Assembly (NCBI GenBank): GCA_016872555.1
Contig: VGZO01000002.1
Location: forward strand, 62,001-126,000
DNA from: Planctomycetota bacterium
Lineage (GTDB): Bacteria > Planctomycetota > Planctomycetia > Pirellulales > UBA1268
Direction: 5' to 3'
DNA: 64,000 nt
Shown here: one piece after another, positions 36,605 through 47,600 of the stretch
Position numbering within the stretch: position 1 is the stretch's first letter
Layout: each line of letters starts with the position of its first letter
Translations under genes and position numbers: made by a program
Notes under the pieces: generated by a model
What the model saw: only the letters and a program-made list of their open reading frames with translations
Database searches by the model: none
What the model was told of the DNA's origin: nothing

Positions 36605-37306
36605 ATGAACCGCGAGAAGCAGATCCTCCTCGGCTTCCTCGGGCTGCTGTGCGGCGGCTTCGTGGCGATCCTCGGCGCGAAGCTGTTCATCCCGCGCCCT
36701 CCGGCGGGCGCCGGTCCCGATATCGACGCGCCGTCGCGGGTCGCCGAGCCACAGCTCGTCGTCGAACCGCCGGCGCTCGACGCTCCCGACGACCGCCCCC
36801 TTCCGGCCGCCACTCCGGACGATCCGCCGCCCGCGTTCGACCGTTATGCCGGCCGCAGCGCCTTCGCCACACGCGACGACGAGGTCACCCGCGCGGCGTT
36901 TGTCGATGACCCGCCCGGCGGCGACCAGACGGAACCGCCTTCGGCGGACTCACCGGACGTGCCTCCGGCGGACGTAGCAGCGGTCACACGTGTATCAACA
37001 ACGCCGACAAATCCGCTCGCCGATGTCGACATTGCAGTCGCTCCCGAGCCGCACGCCAAGCCCGATGCTGTTCGCGACTCCCACGTGACGGCGCCTGGCG
37101 ACTCTTGGTGGGCGATCGCCGAGCGCGCCTATGGCGATGGCCGCTACTACAAGGCGCTCTACGCCTGGAATCGCCAGGTCGATCCGGGTGTGTCGCTCGT
37201 GCCGGGGACGCGTCTGGAGATCCCGCCGGTCGGCCGGCTCGAGGGAGCCTGGCCGCGGCTCGTGCCCGCGCCGGCCGCGGTCGGAGACCAGCGCGGCGCG
37301 GATTGA
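36605..37306 (+). CDS. LysM-domain membrane protein
   Basis: A 233-aa protein with an N-terminal membrane segment (ILLGFLGLLCGGFVAILGAKLF), a Pro/Asp/Ala-rich linker of about 120 residues and a C-terminal LysM-like domain of about 50 residues (VTAPGDSWWAIAERAYGDGR, then YKALYAWNRQVDPG, ending LVPGTRLEIPP). LysM domains bind GlcNAc-containing glycans, so it may contact peptidoglycan. The start is taken at MNREKQI because it leaves the membrane segment near the N-terminus. It precedes the S9 peptidase gene by 31 nt on the same strand. Confidence 0.88.
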   Translation: MNREKQILLGFLGLLCGGFVAILGAKLFIPRPPAGAGPDIDAPSRVAEPQLVVEPPALDAPDDRPLPAATPDDPPPAFDRYAGRSAFATRDDEVTRAAFVDDPPGGDQTEPPSADSPDVPPADVAAVTRVSTTPTNPLADVDIAVAPEPHAKPDAVRDSHVTAPGDSWWAIAERAYGDGRYYKALYAWNRQVDPGVSLVPGTRLEIPPVGRLEGAWPRLVPAPAAVGDQRGAD

Positions 37307-37325
37307 CCGCGGCACCCCTGCCGAC

Positions 37326-37331
37326 CACACT
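37326..37331 (+). promoter_or_regulatory. CACACT -10-like hexamer before the VHL-S9 gene
   Basis: CACACT ends 6 nt before the ATG at 37338, in the same relative place as TACATT ahead of the DPP IV-type gene, and again no ribosome site is seen. The start would be leaderless. It lies 19 nt after the LysM stop, so read-through from LysM is equally possible. Confidence 0.25.
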
Positions 37332-37337
37332 GCCGGG

Positions 37338-39773
<2,436 letters not shown>

Positions 39774-39790
39774 GTGTCAGCCCAAGGCCG

Positions 39791-40675
39791 TCACTTCCCG
39801 CCGAACTTGTAGGCGGTGTTGCGCGGGTCGAAGTCGGCGTCTGTGAAGCCGTTGTTGATCTTCACGTTCATGTAGGTGTATTCCTCCATGAGCAACGGCT
39901 GGCCCCCCGCCTCCGTCGGCCAGTCGTAGGCCTCGTAGCGGATCGGGATCTGCAGTTCGTCGTCGATGAACACCCGGGCCAGATGGAAGCGGAAGTTCTT
40001 CCGCGGCACCGGGTGCGTGACCTGGATGCAGGTGCAGACGCGGCCGTTGACCTTCGCCCCGGGGAAGAAGTTGACCTCGCATTCGGCGAACTGCTTGTCG
40101 TATTCAGCGACCTCGAGGAGCCGCTTGGTGAGGTTCTCGACGCCCAGTTCGGTGACCGGATAGCGCTGGCCCGACATCGCCAGCATGCTCTGCGGCTTGA
40201 GCGACACCGTGCCGACCATCGCCTTCACGCCGCTGCCGGCATGGGCAAGCATGTTGCCGTCGTTGCGGCCGTCGACGTAGATCACCTCCTGGCCCTTCAC
40301 CGAGTCGGGGCCGAGGAAATAGAGGTAGACGCTGAACGGGGCGCGGCGGATCTTGGCGAACATGTACTCGTGTTCGCCGAGCTTGCGGTCGATCCGCTCG
40401 CGCTTGACGACCGTTGCCGAGTAGTCCTGGATCCCGGCCTCGATGCCGGCCAAGCCCTTGCGGGCGACCTCGACGGCCGCGTCGAGCGGATGGGGGCCGG
40501 CCGGCGCGGGAACGGCATCGGGCGCACCGATGTTGCCCTCCGGCAGCCCCCCCTGGGGAAGCAGGCCAGGGCCGAGCGCCTGCTGTGCCCGGGCAGGCAA
40601 GGCCAGCACCGCGAGCACGAGGCACCCCCGTGCGGCGCCGAATACCAAACCCGCGAGCCCGCGCTGCGAAGCCAT
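39791..40675 (-). CDS. DUF1571 exported protein
   Basis: A 294-aa protein with a signal peptide (GCLVLAVLALPARAQ) and the DUF1571 core: GIQDYSATVVKRERIDRKLG, MFAKIRRAPFSVYLYFLG, GQEVIYVDGRNDGNMLAHAGSG, then VTHPVPRKNFRFHLARVFID and PIRYEAYDWP. The fold resembles outer-membrane-lipoprotein-sorting proteins of the LolA/DUF1571 type, but no function has been shown. Start 40675 is the ATG nearest the signal; 45 upstream in-frame codons are not family-like. It converges with the VHL-S9 gene, 17 nt apart. Confidence 0.9.
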   Translation of the reverse strand: MASQRGLAGLVFGAARGCLVLAVLALPARAQQALGPGLLPQGGLPEGNIGAPDAVPAPAGPHPLDAAVEVARKGLAGIEAGIQDYSATVVKRERIDRKLGEHEYMFAKIRRAPFSVYLYFLGPDSVKGQEVIYVDGRNDGNMLAHAGSGVKAMVGTVSLKPQSMLAMSGQRYPVTELGVENLTKRLLEVAEYDKQFAECEVNFFPGAKVNGRVCTCIQVTHPVPRKNFRFHLARVFIDDELQIPIRYEAYDWPTEAGGQPLLMEEYTYMNVKINNGFTDADFDPRNTAYKFGGK

Positions 40676-41150
40676 CACGTTCACCCTCCGTGGATCGATC
40701 GAACCGGCGTCGCGCCAGCCATCCCTGGCAAGCGCTCCCTGGCAGTCTTCGGCGCTCGGCGAGAGGAGCCTGCTCCCGCCGCGTCGTCCGTGTGCGTCAG
40801 CGGGTTTCATCGCCGTCGCCGCCCACGGGCATGAACCACTCCCAACGCGGCGTCAGGGTCGCCCCGCCAACGCCGCCGATCCTGCTGGCTGCGGGGAGTG
40901 TAGCGGTCGTAGGGGCCTGAAACCATGGCGATTTCGGCCGCCAAGAGCCTGCTTCCGTGACTGGTGGCAACGCTCGGCAACCGGGAACACCACCAGCGTT
41001 TTTCACGGGCGACCGGCTGGAACGACACCTTCCGTCCGGCGGCCGGCGACGTTCCACGGCGACTTTTTCCGCCACCGACCCGGGTGGCCCCTTGCCCTCT
41101 CCCCGGCCCACGAGCATGCTCCACGGATCCCTCCCCTTCCCCCCGCCGCC
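40676..41150. other. 475-bp gap between divergent genes; no gene seen
   Basis: This region separates the DUF1571 gene (minus) from the MBL-fold gene (plus) and should hold both promoters. No conserved open frame, tRNA or long inverted repeat was recognised. The frames that cross it carry no family motif. No convincing -35/-10 pair was identified. The last 30 bases before the ATG are C-rich and have no ribosome-binding site. Confidence 0.5.
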
Positions 41151-41828
41151 ATGGCCACGGTCAGCTCCCTCACCCCCGCCCCCTCCGTCGCGGTCGTCCG
41201 CGTCGAGTCGGCTCCGTTCGCCGAACACGCCTACGTCGTCCATCGCCCGGACCGCAGCGACTGCGTCGTCGTCGATCCCGGCTTCGAGACCGGCGACTTG
41301 ATCGAGGCGATCGTCGAGCGCGGCCTGACCCCGGCCGCGATCCTCCTCACCCACGGCCACTCCGACCACATCGCCGGCTGCCACGCCGTCCGCCGGCACT
41401 GGCCCGGGGTGCCGATCCTCGTCGGCCGCGACGACGCCGACAAACTCGTCGACGCGGTCGCCAACCTGTCGGCCGCGTTCGGCGTGGCGATCACGGCCCC
41501 CCCCGCCGACAGGCTGCTCGACGACGGCGACCAGCTCGACTTCGCCGGCCTTCCGCTCACCGTGATCGCCCTCCCCGGCCACTCCCGCGGCCACGTCATT
41601 TTCGTCCTCGCCGGCCACCCGATCGTGGTCCTCGGGGGCGACGTGCTGTTTCACGAGGGGATCGGCAGGACCGACTTCCCCGATGGCGATTTCACCAGCC
41701 TCGCCACCGGCATCCGCTCGCGCCTCTACGCGTTCGGCCCGGACACGGTCGTCCTCCCCGGCCATGGGCCGCCGACCACGATCGGCCACGAACGGATCCA
41801 CAACCCGTTCGTCCCCGCCGTCGATTGA
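41151..41828 (+). CDS. MBL-fold (glyoxalase II-like) metallohydrolase
   Basis: A 225-aa zinc hydrolase. Metal motifs: THGHSDHIAGCHAVRRHW (HxHxDH), the third His in LPGHSRGH, the bridging Asp in LGGDVLFHEGIGRTDFP, and LPGHGPPTTIGHER at the end. This is the order of the small GloB-like and persulfide dioxygenase-like MBL proteins, and the GRTDFPDGD block is typical of them. The ATG lacks a ribosome site. It precedes the acyltransferase gene by 32 nt. Natural substrate not known. Confidence 0.92.
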   Translation: MATVSSLTPAPSVAVVRVESAPFAEHAYVVHRPDRSDCVVVDPGFETGDLIEAIVERGLTPAAILLTHGHSDHIAGCHAVRRHWPGVPILVGRDDADKLVDAVANLSAAFGVAITAPPADRLLDDGDQLDFAGLPLTVIALPGHSRGHVIFVLAGHPIVVLGGDVLFHEGIGRTDFPDGDFTSLATGIRSRLYAFGPDTVVLPGHGPPTTIGHERIHNPFVPAVD

Positions 41829-41860
41829 CCGACGAACCCGACCGCACGGACAATTGCCGT

Positions 41861-42544
41861 ATGCTCTCCCCCGCCGACATCACCGCGCCAGCGCCGCCAC
41901 CGCAGGCCGACACCGCGCGCGGGGCCCGATCGCCGCTGTGCCGCGGAGCCGGGCTGATGCTGGCCGCCCTCGCCCGGCTCCTGTCGGGAGCCAGCGTCCG
42001 CTGGATCTCCAGCCAGCCCGACACCTGCCAGCGCGTCTACTTCGCCAACCACACCAGCCACCTCGACGCCCTGGTGGTCTGGGCATCGCTGCCGCAGCCG
42101 GTGCGCGAGTTGACGCGCCCCGTCGCGGCCAAGGATTACTGGTCGCGCGGTGTCGTCCGCCGCTGGCTGGCGGAGGAGGTGTTCGACGCGCTGCTCATCG
42201 ACCGCACTGACATCAAGGTCCACCAAAGCCCGGTCGACTTGATGCTCCGCGAAATCGGCACCACGAGGTCGCTGATCGTGTTTCCCGAGGGGAGCCGGAG
42301 CGTCACCGGCGAGGTCGGTGAGTTCAAGAGCGGGCTGTACTACCTCGCCAAGAAGCGCCCCGACATCGAGCTCGTCCCCGTCCACATCGACAACCTCAAC
42401 CGCGTCCTGCCCCGCGGCGAGTTCCTCCCCGTGCCGCTCCTCTCCTGCATCAGTTTCGGTCCGCCGCTCTGGCTCGAGCGCGACGAGGCCAAGGCGGAGT
42501 TCCTCGCCCGCGCCCGCCGTGCGGTCCTGGCGCTGAAGGAGTAG
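41861..42544 (+). CDS. 1-acyl-sn-glycerol-3-phosphate acyltransferase (PlsC-like)
   Basis: A 227-aa acyltransferase. Motif I is NHTSHLDALVVW (HX4D), motif III is VFPEGSRSVTGEVGEFKSG, and motif IV sits at VPVHIDNLNRVLP. The first 25 residues are Pro/Ala-rich and likely not catalytic. It has no clear membrane helix except a short hydrophobic part before motif I (GAGLMLAALARLLSG). Together with the downstream CdsA-like gene (3 nt gap) it would perform the second acylation and then CDP-activation in phospholipid synthesis. No ribosome site is seen at the ATG. Confidence 0.93.
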   Translation: MLSPADITAPAPPPQADTARGARSPLCRGAGLMLAALARLLSGASVRWISSQPDTCQRVYFANHTSHLDALVVWASLPQPVRELTRPVAAKDYWSRGVVRRWLAEEVFDALLIDRTDIKVHQSPVDLMLREIGTTRSLIVFPEGSRSVTGEVGEFKSGLYYLAKKRPDIELVPVHIDNLNRVLPRGEFLPVPLLSCISFGPPLWLERDEAKAEFLARARRAVLALKE

Positions 42545-42547
42545 CGG

Positions 42548-43519
42548 GTGAACGACCTGCGCACGGCCGTCCTCGTCACCGGGGTGCTCGGCCTGCTGGC
42601 GGTGGCCACGGCCGTCGGACAGTTCCTCGCCCGGCGGACCGACCGTGGGCTCGACCAGGCCGCGATCCGCGCCTTCAACCAGCGGCTCCGCGGCTGGTGG
42701 ATCATGAGCGGGCTGCTCGCCGCCGCCTGCTGGCTGGGGGTGACGGCCACCGTCACGCTGTTCGGCCTGCTGTCGTTCTGGGCGCTGCGCGAATTCATCA
42801 CGCTCACGCCGACGCGCCGCGGCGACCACCGGGCGCTGTTCTGGGTGTTCGTGCTGTTCACCCCGGTGCACTACGTCCTCGTGGCCTACAACCGCTACGA
42901 CGTGTTCAGCGTCTTCCTGCCGGTCTACGCGACGCTGTTCGTGATGGCCCGGGTCGCCTTCACCGGCGACTACACGCGGTTCCTCGAGCGGACGGCGAAG
43001 ATCCAGGCCGGGCTGGTGGTCTGCGTGTACTGCGTCTCGTTCGCCCCCGCGCTCCTCCAGATCAAGACGGCGGGCTCGCCGCCGACGGGCAATTTCCCCC
43101 TCCTGTTCTTCCTCGTCCTCCTCGTGCAATTCGCAGACGCCTCGCAGCGGGTGTGGAGCCGGCTGCTCGGTCGCCACCTCGTCGCCGCGGACGTCAGCTC
43201 CGTCCGCACCTGGGAAGGGCTCGTCGGCAGCGCCACCTGCACCGCGGCGCTGGGGGCGGCGCTGTGGTGGTTTGCCCCGCCGTACGGCCCCTGGCAGGCG
43301 GCCCTGGCGGGGCTCGTGATCGCCCTGCTCGGCTTCGCCGGAGGGATGACGATGGCCGCGATCAAACGCGACCGCGGCGTCTCGGACCATGGCACGCTCG
43401 TCGTCGGCCACGGCGGCGTCCTCGACCGGATCGACTCGCTGTGCTTCGCCGCGCCGGTCTTCTACCACCTCACGTTGGCGCTGGCCGGCCCTGCGGCGCT
43501 GGGCAACGCCGGCGTCTGA
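42548..43519 (+). CDS. Phosphatidate cytidylyltransferase (CdsA-like)
   Basis: A 323-aa integral membrane protein starting at GTG. The CDP-diacylglycerol synthase signature is present near the C-terminus as IKRDRGVSDHGTLVVGHGGVLDRIDS, given here as the two blocks IKRDRGVSDHG and GHGGVLDRIDS. About eight hydrophobic segments are seen (LVTGVLGLLAVATAVG, IMSGLLAAACWLGVTATVTL and others). The usual CdsA role is CTP plus phosphatidate to CDP-diacylglycerol. Its 3' end overlaps the convergent HExxH peptidase gene by 58 nt. It is operonic with the PlsC-like gene. Confidence 0.93.
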   Translation: MNDLRTAVLVTGVLGLLAVATAVGQFLARRTDRGLDQAAIRAFNQRLRGWWIMSGLLAAACWLGVTATVTLFGLLSFWALREFITLTPTRRGDHRALFWVFVLFTPVHYVLVAYNRYDVFSVFLPVYATLFVMARVAFTGDYTRFLERTAKIQAGLVVCVYCVSFAPALLQIKTAGSPPTGNFPLLFFLVLLVQFADASQRVWSRLLGRHLVAADVSSVRTWEGLVGSATCTAALGAALWWFAPPYGPWQAALAGLVIALLGFAGGMTMAAIKRDRGVSDHGTLVVGHGGVLDRIDSLCFAAPVFYHLTLALAGPAALGNAGV

Positions 43520-44463
43520 CCGACGGCGGCGGGAAGCTCCGACGGATCCCCGCTGCCGGCATGGCGGGCCTGGAGCGCGTAGATCGAACGCCGTCCGGGA
43601 AGCGCGGCGACCGCAGCCGGTGCCGGCGTCGGATCGGGGCTCTGGCCACGGGCCCGCGCCGCCCAGTCTCCGGCGACCGGAGGCGCGGCGGCAGCGATGC
43701 TCGCCGTCGGCGGTGCCGGGCAGCCCTCCCGGACCCAGTCGAGCCACAACCCCTGGAGCCGCGGCACGTCGGGCAGCCCGTAGTGGCGCCCCAGCGCACC
43801 CGACCAATCCTCGCCGGCCAGACCGTCGCCCACGAAGGCGACGAACCGCCGCCGTCCGCCGCGCTCGATGAGGAACCTGGCCAGCGAATAGCCCTGGGCG
43901 TAGAGCGGAAGCACGTCGGCCGGGTATTCGCGCATCGCGAACATCTGCGGGAAGGCGATGCCACGCTGCGTCGTGAGGAACTCGATCAGCAGCCGGTGCT
44001 GGCGGGCGCGCTCGACGGGGTGCTCGACGGTGGTGCAGGCCCCCTCGTCGGCCCAGCGCGGCAGGGGGCGGCGAAAATGCGTGGCGAAGATCGTGTGGGT
44101 GATCTCGTGGGGGAGCACAGAGTCGAGGATCCGCTGCTCGCTCCCCTGGATCGTCATCGTCCAGCCGAACACCTCGCCGGCGTCGAACACGAAGCTCGTC
44201 GCCCCACCGGCACCGAGGTTCGGCGCGACCTGGGCACGGATCGGGCACGGCCGGCTCCACCGCGGCAGGGGTGCGCCGAGCCATTCGATCGCCAGGTCGT
44301 GGCGGTACTGCTCGGCGGCGTCGCCGATCCGGCGGGCCTGATCGGGAGTCGGGGCGTCGACGATGAAATTCGCGGTCCGGTACCCGGCTCCCTCCGCCCC
44401 GGTGGCGGCGGCGAGAGCGACCAGTGCCGCCAGCCATCCGTGCCCGCACACTCGACGCACCAT
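43462..44463 (-). CDS. HExxH zinc metallopeptidase-like protein, exported
   Basis: A 333-aa protein. The start at 44463 has GGAGG 11 nt upstream; a GTG 12 nt earlier is an alternative. A signal peptide (HGWLAALVALAAATGAEGAG) precedes the zinc motif VLPHEITHTIFATHF, with a third-ligand-like Glu in RWADEGACTTVEHP downstream, so it resembles peptidase MA-type gluzincins. The C-terminal 80 residues are Ala/Pro-rich and low in complexity. It follows the giant-protein operon by 160 nt on the same strand, and its end overlaps cdsA by 58 nt. The target is unknown; processing of the giant proteins is a speculative option. Confidence 0.8.
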   Translation of the reverse strand: MVRRVCGHGWLAALVALAAATGAEGAGYRTANFIVDAPTPDQARRIGDAAEQYRHDLAIEWLGAPLPRWSRPCPIRAQVAPNLGAGGATSFVFDAGEVFGWTMTIQGSEQRILDSVLPHEITHTIFATHFRRPLPRWADEGACTTVEHPVERARQHRLLIEFLTTQRGIAFPQMFAMREYPADVLPLYAQGYSLARFLIERGGRRRFVAFVGDGLAGEDWSGALGRHYGLPDVPRLQGLWLDWVREGCPAPPTASIAAAAPPVAGDWAARARGQSPDPTPAPAAVAALPGRRSIYALQARHAGSGDPSELPAAVGQTPALPSAAGPASANVRW

Positions 44464-44622
44464 GTCCGTCGTCACCTCCGTGTGAACCGGTCCGCCGCAG
44501 CCGTGACCCTCGGGCCACGATCCCGCCGCGGCGAACCGCGAACCGCGTCGTCACACGGGGTGCCGCGGCCCACGAGCGCGGGGACACTAGCGGAGGGGCG
44601 CGGAGCGGTGCCAGACCGCTTT

Positions 44623-47600
44623 TCAGGCCGATTCGGCCGGAAAGAAGCGGCGCCACACGACGCGCAGGATGCCGCACGCCACGACCGCGGCGGCCGACAC
44701 CAGGGCCCGTGCCGGGGCCGTCGTGTCGGTGCCGCGCACGAGGCGGAACACGAGCGGGGCGCCGTTCCCCGGACCGACCACTGCGGCACCGACGGCGAAC
44801 GCATCGGCGCCAGTCGTCCCGACGGAGGCGGTGTCGAAACCGCGCAGCGACGGCGGGGACCGTCGCGCCGTGAGGAGATCACCGAGGCGCGTGGCCTCCG
44901 CGGGCGAGACGGCGGCGATCGCCCGTGTGAAGTCGGCCGCCAACCGTTCGAGCGCCAAGGCGCGTTCGCCGGCCAGTGCGTCGACCGGCACGATCGCCGC
45001 GGGGGGGGCGACGCGCAGCGCCGTCGCGCGCGGCACCATGATCGTCCACAGGTTCGCTGCGGCGGGCAGGCCGTCGATGCCCGGCGCGTCGAGCGCGGTG
45101 AGGTCGCCGCCGTCGATCCCGGCCCCCAGCTCGCCGGCAAAAACCACTTCCAGGGAGCGCGGCCAGCGGACGTCGAACAGCCTGATCTCCCAGCGCAGCG
45201 CTTGGGCGCTGCCGACCGGCACCGGATCGGACACCGAACGACCGTCGACGAACACCTTGTAGGGGCGACACCCGCCGGGCAAGGAAAGCCTGAGGATCGG
45301 ATCGAGGGCGACGACGTCGAGCCGGGCCACGCCCCAGCCGCGCCCCCGGGCATCGACCGCCAGCACGGTATCGACCAGCTCGAGCCGCGGCCCGCTCGGC
45401 GCCGCGGGAGCCGCCGGCGGTGTCGGACCGGGGACCGGCGCGGCCGGTTCGTCGCCGCGCCGGGGGACGGCGACCAGACGGTAGCCGGTCGGCGGCGCGT
45501 CGGGCGGCAGCTCGAAGACCCCCGCCGCTGCCGCCTCGGCGCCGGCGACCTCGGCGGCCATCCCGTCGACCGCCGACCACGTCACGACCAGCGGGCCGCT
45601 CCCCTCGAGCAACGCCTGGAGGGTGGGCAGGTCGCCCTCGGCCGGGAGCGGCGCGGCGACGAACGCTTCGACGTCGAGGCGCAGCCGTCCCGCCCGCGGG
45701 CGTTGGAGGACGACCGTCCAGGTGCCGCGTCCGTCCGCCCCCTTTCCCGCCACGAGGCGCACGTCGAGAGCCTGACGCGTCCCCTCGGCCCCCGTCTCGT
45801 CGGTGAGCGTGACGTTGCCGAGCTGGACGTCGCCCCGGGCACGGAGCGGGATCGCGACCACGGCGCCGTCGGCCTCGATCCGTGCCTGCAGCGTCATGTC
45901 GATCCGGCCCGCATTGAGCGCGAGGCGCAGCTGCTGCGTCCCCCGTGTGACCGGCGGTGCGCGGGTGACGAGCACGCGCCCCGCGCCGGTCAACCCAGCG
46001 GCGGCGGGCAGCCCGTCGAGCGGCGGGGCGGAGGCGTCCGCGGCCCCACGGTCGACGCGCCACGACAACTCCGCGCCACTGGCGACCGGACGCGCGCCGG
46101 GCACCGGGCCGGAGGAGAGCAGCGCGGCCCGCAGGCCGGTGGCGGGTGTGAGGCGGACGGTACGCTCGTCGGCCCGCGGCGCCTCGAGCCACACCTCGGG
46201 CAGCGGGTGGACACCCGTCGGCTCGTCGAGCGGCAGGGTCCAGGCCAACCCGAACCGGAACGGCCCCGGCTCGGGTCGCGCGCGGACGACGCGGAACCGC
46301 CCCTGCGCCAGCGCCTCGAGCGCGATCGCAGGATCGTCGACGCGCTCGGGCACGAGGCGCGGATCGGCGTTGAGCACGACCGCCGGGACGAGGTCGTCGC
46401 CCATCTCGATCTCGAACCGCGACTCGACTCGGCACGCCGTCGGCCCCCAGACGATGTCGTTGCGGCTCCGCGCCGCGCGCGGCACCGGATCGACGACGAC
46501 CGCCGGCGGCGCCACGACGAGAGCCACCCGGTCGGCACCCGCGACGTCGTAGGCTCCCAGCGCCCCTTCCGACCACGCCGTGTCGCGCGGCGCCGCGGCG
46601 AACGGCCCCCCGGGACGCGCCATCTCGACCAGCGGGCCGCGCGACAGCTGGCCGGGGCCGACGGTGGCGACGGCGCGCGGGGCGGCTGGAAACGCCGCCA
46701 TCTCCACGGTGACGGCGCCGCGGTCGATCCGCTCGGGGATCACGCTCCATTCCACCCGGTGTCGCCCCGCTTCCGTGATCGGGACCCATGCCTCGCCACG
46801 GTCGCTCCCCAACAACGGCACCCGGCGCCCGTCGACGAGGACGGCTCCCTCGGCGGGCACCGTGCCGGGCGCCCGGGGGACCACGAGGCTCGACCCGGGA
46901 TCGGCGTCGATCTCGACGCGTACCCCCCAGGCCGCAGCCTGCGGACCGGGAATCGTCAGCTCGACGCCGAGGACGCGGGGGCGCGCACCCGACCCGACCG
47001 CCCCGAGCCGGTCGAAGAGCGACTCCGGAACCAGCGCCGTCGGCACGCCCCCGACCGGGGTCACGATCACGTTCAAGCCGGTCGCGTCGTCGCCGTCGGC
47101 ACGCCCGGCGACGAGAGCGAGGGCGACCAGCGCCGCAGCGCGGGCATCACGGCGCCACCGTCGCGAAGCCAGGCTCGCCAGGAATGCCGCCGCCATCCCC
47201 CACCAAACCGCGCGGGCGACGACGTGCCACGGCGCCGGAACCCACAGCGCCGCCAGCCCCGCCACCAACGGCCCCAGCGTCAGCACCCCCGGTCGCCACG
47301 CCGCGGCTGCCAGCAGGCAGCCGGTGAGCAGCGTGCCGGCGAGAAACGCGATCCGCTCGAGATCTTCGCTGGCGATCAGGCCGACGCGGTCGTCGGCCGG
47401 CGGCCCGGGAAGCGGCACGAACACCCGCTCCCGGCACCCCGCGACGAGGCCACCGGCGCCACTGGCGGATTCCTCGGGCGGCACCGCGCCGGCCGACGGC
47501 ACGTCGAACCCGAACAGGCGGCGGCACCAATCCAGGCCGGGTGCACCGACCTCACGATGGCGCCGCGGACCTGACAGCAGGTCGACACCGGGGGGCAGCC

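Noticed and set aside
40940-41030. Possible third copy of the dispersed repeat
   Set aside because: It shares only GCGTTTTTC and short GCGACC-like pieces with the 26.9 kb region; neither exact block is present.
42697-47574. 1625-codon plus-strand open frame across cdsA and the giant protein
   Set aside because: High-GC shadow frame. Its composition is Arg/Gly/Pro-rich without motifs, while the minus-strand frame has signal peptides and membrane helices.
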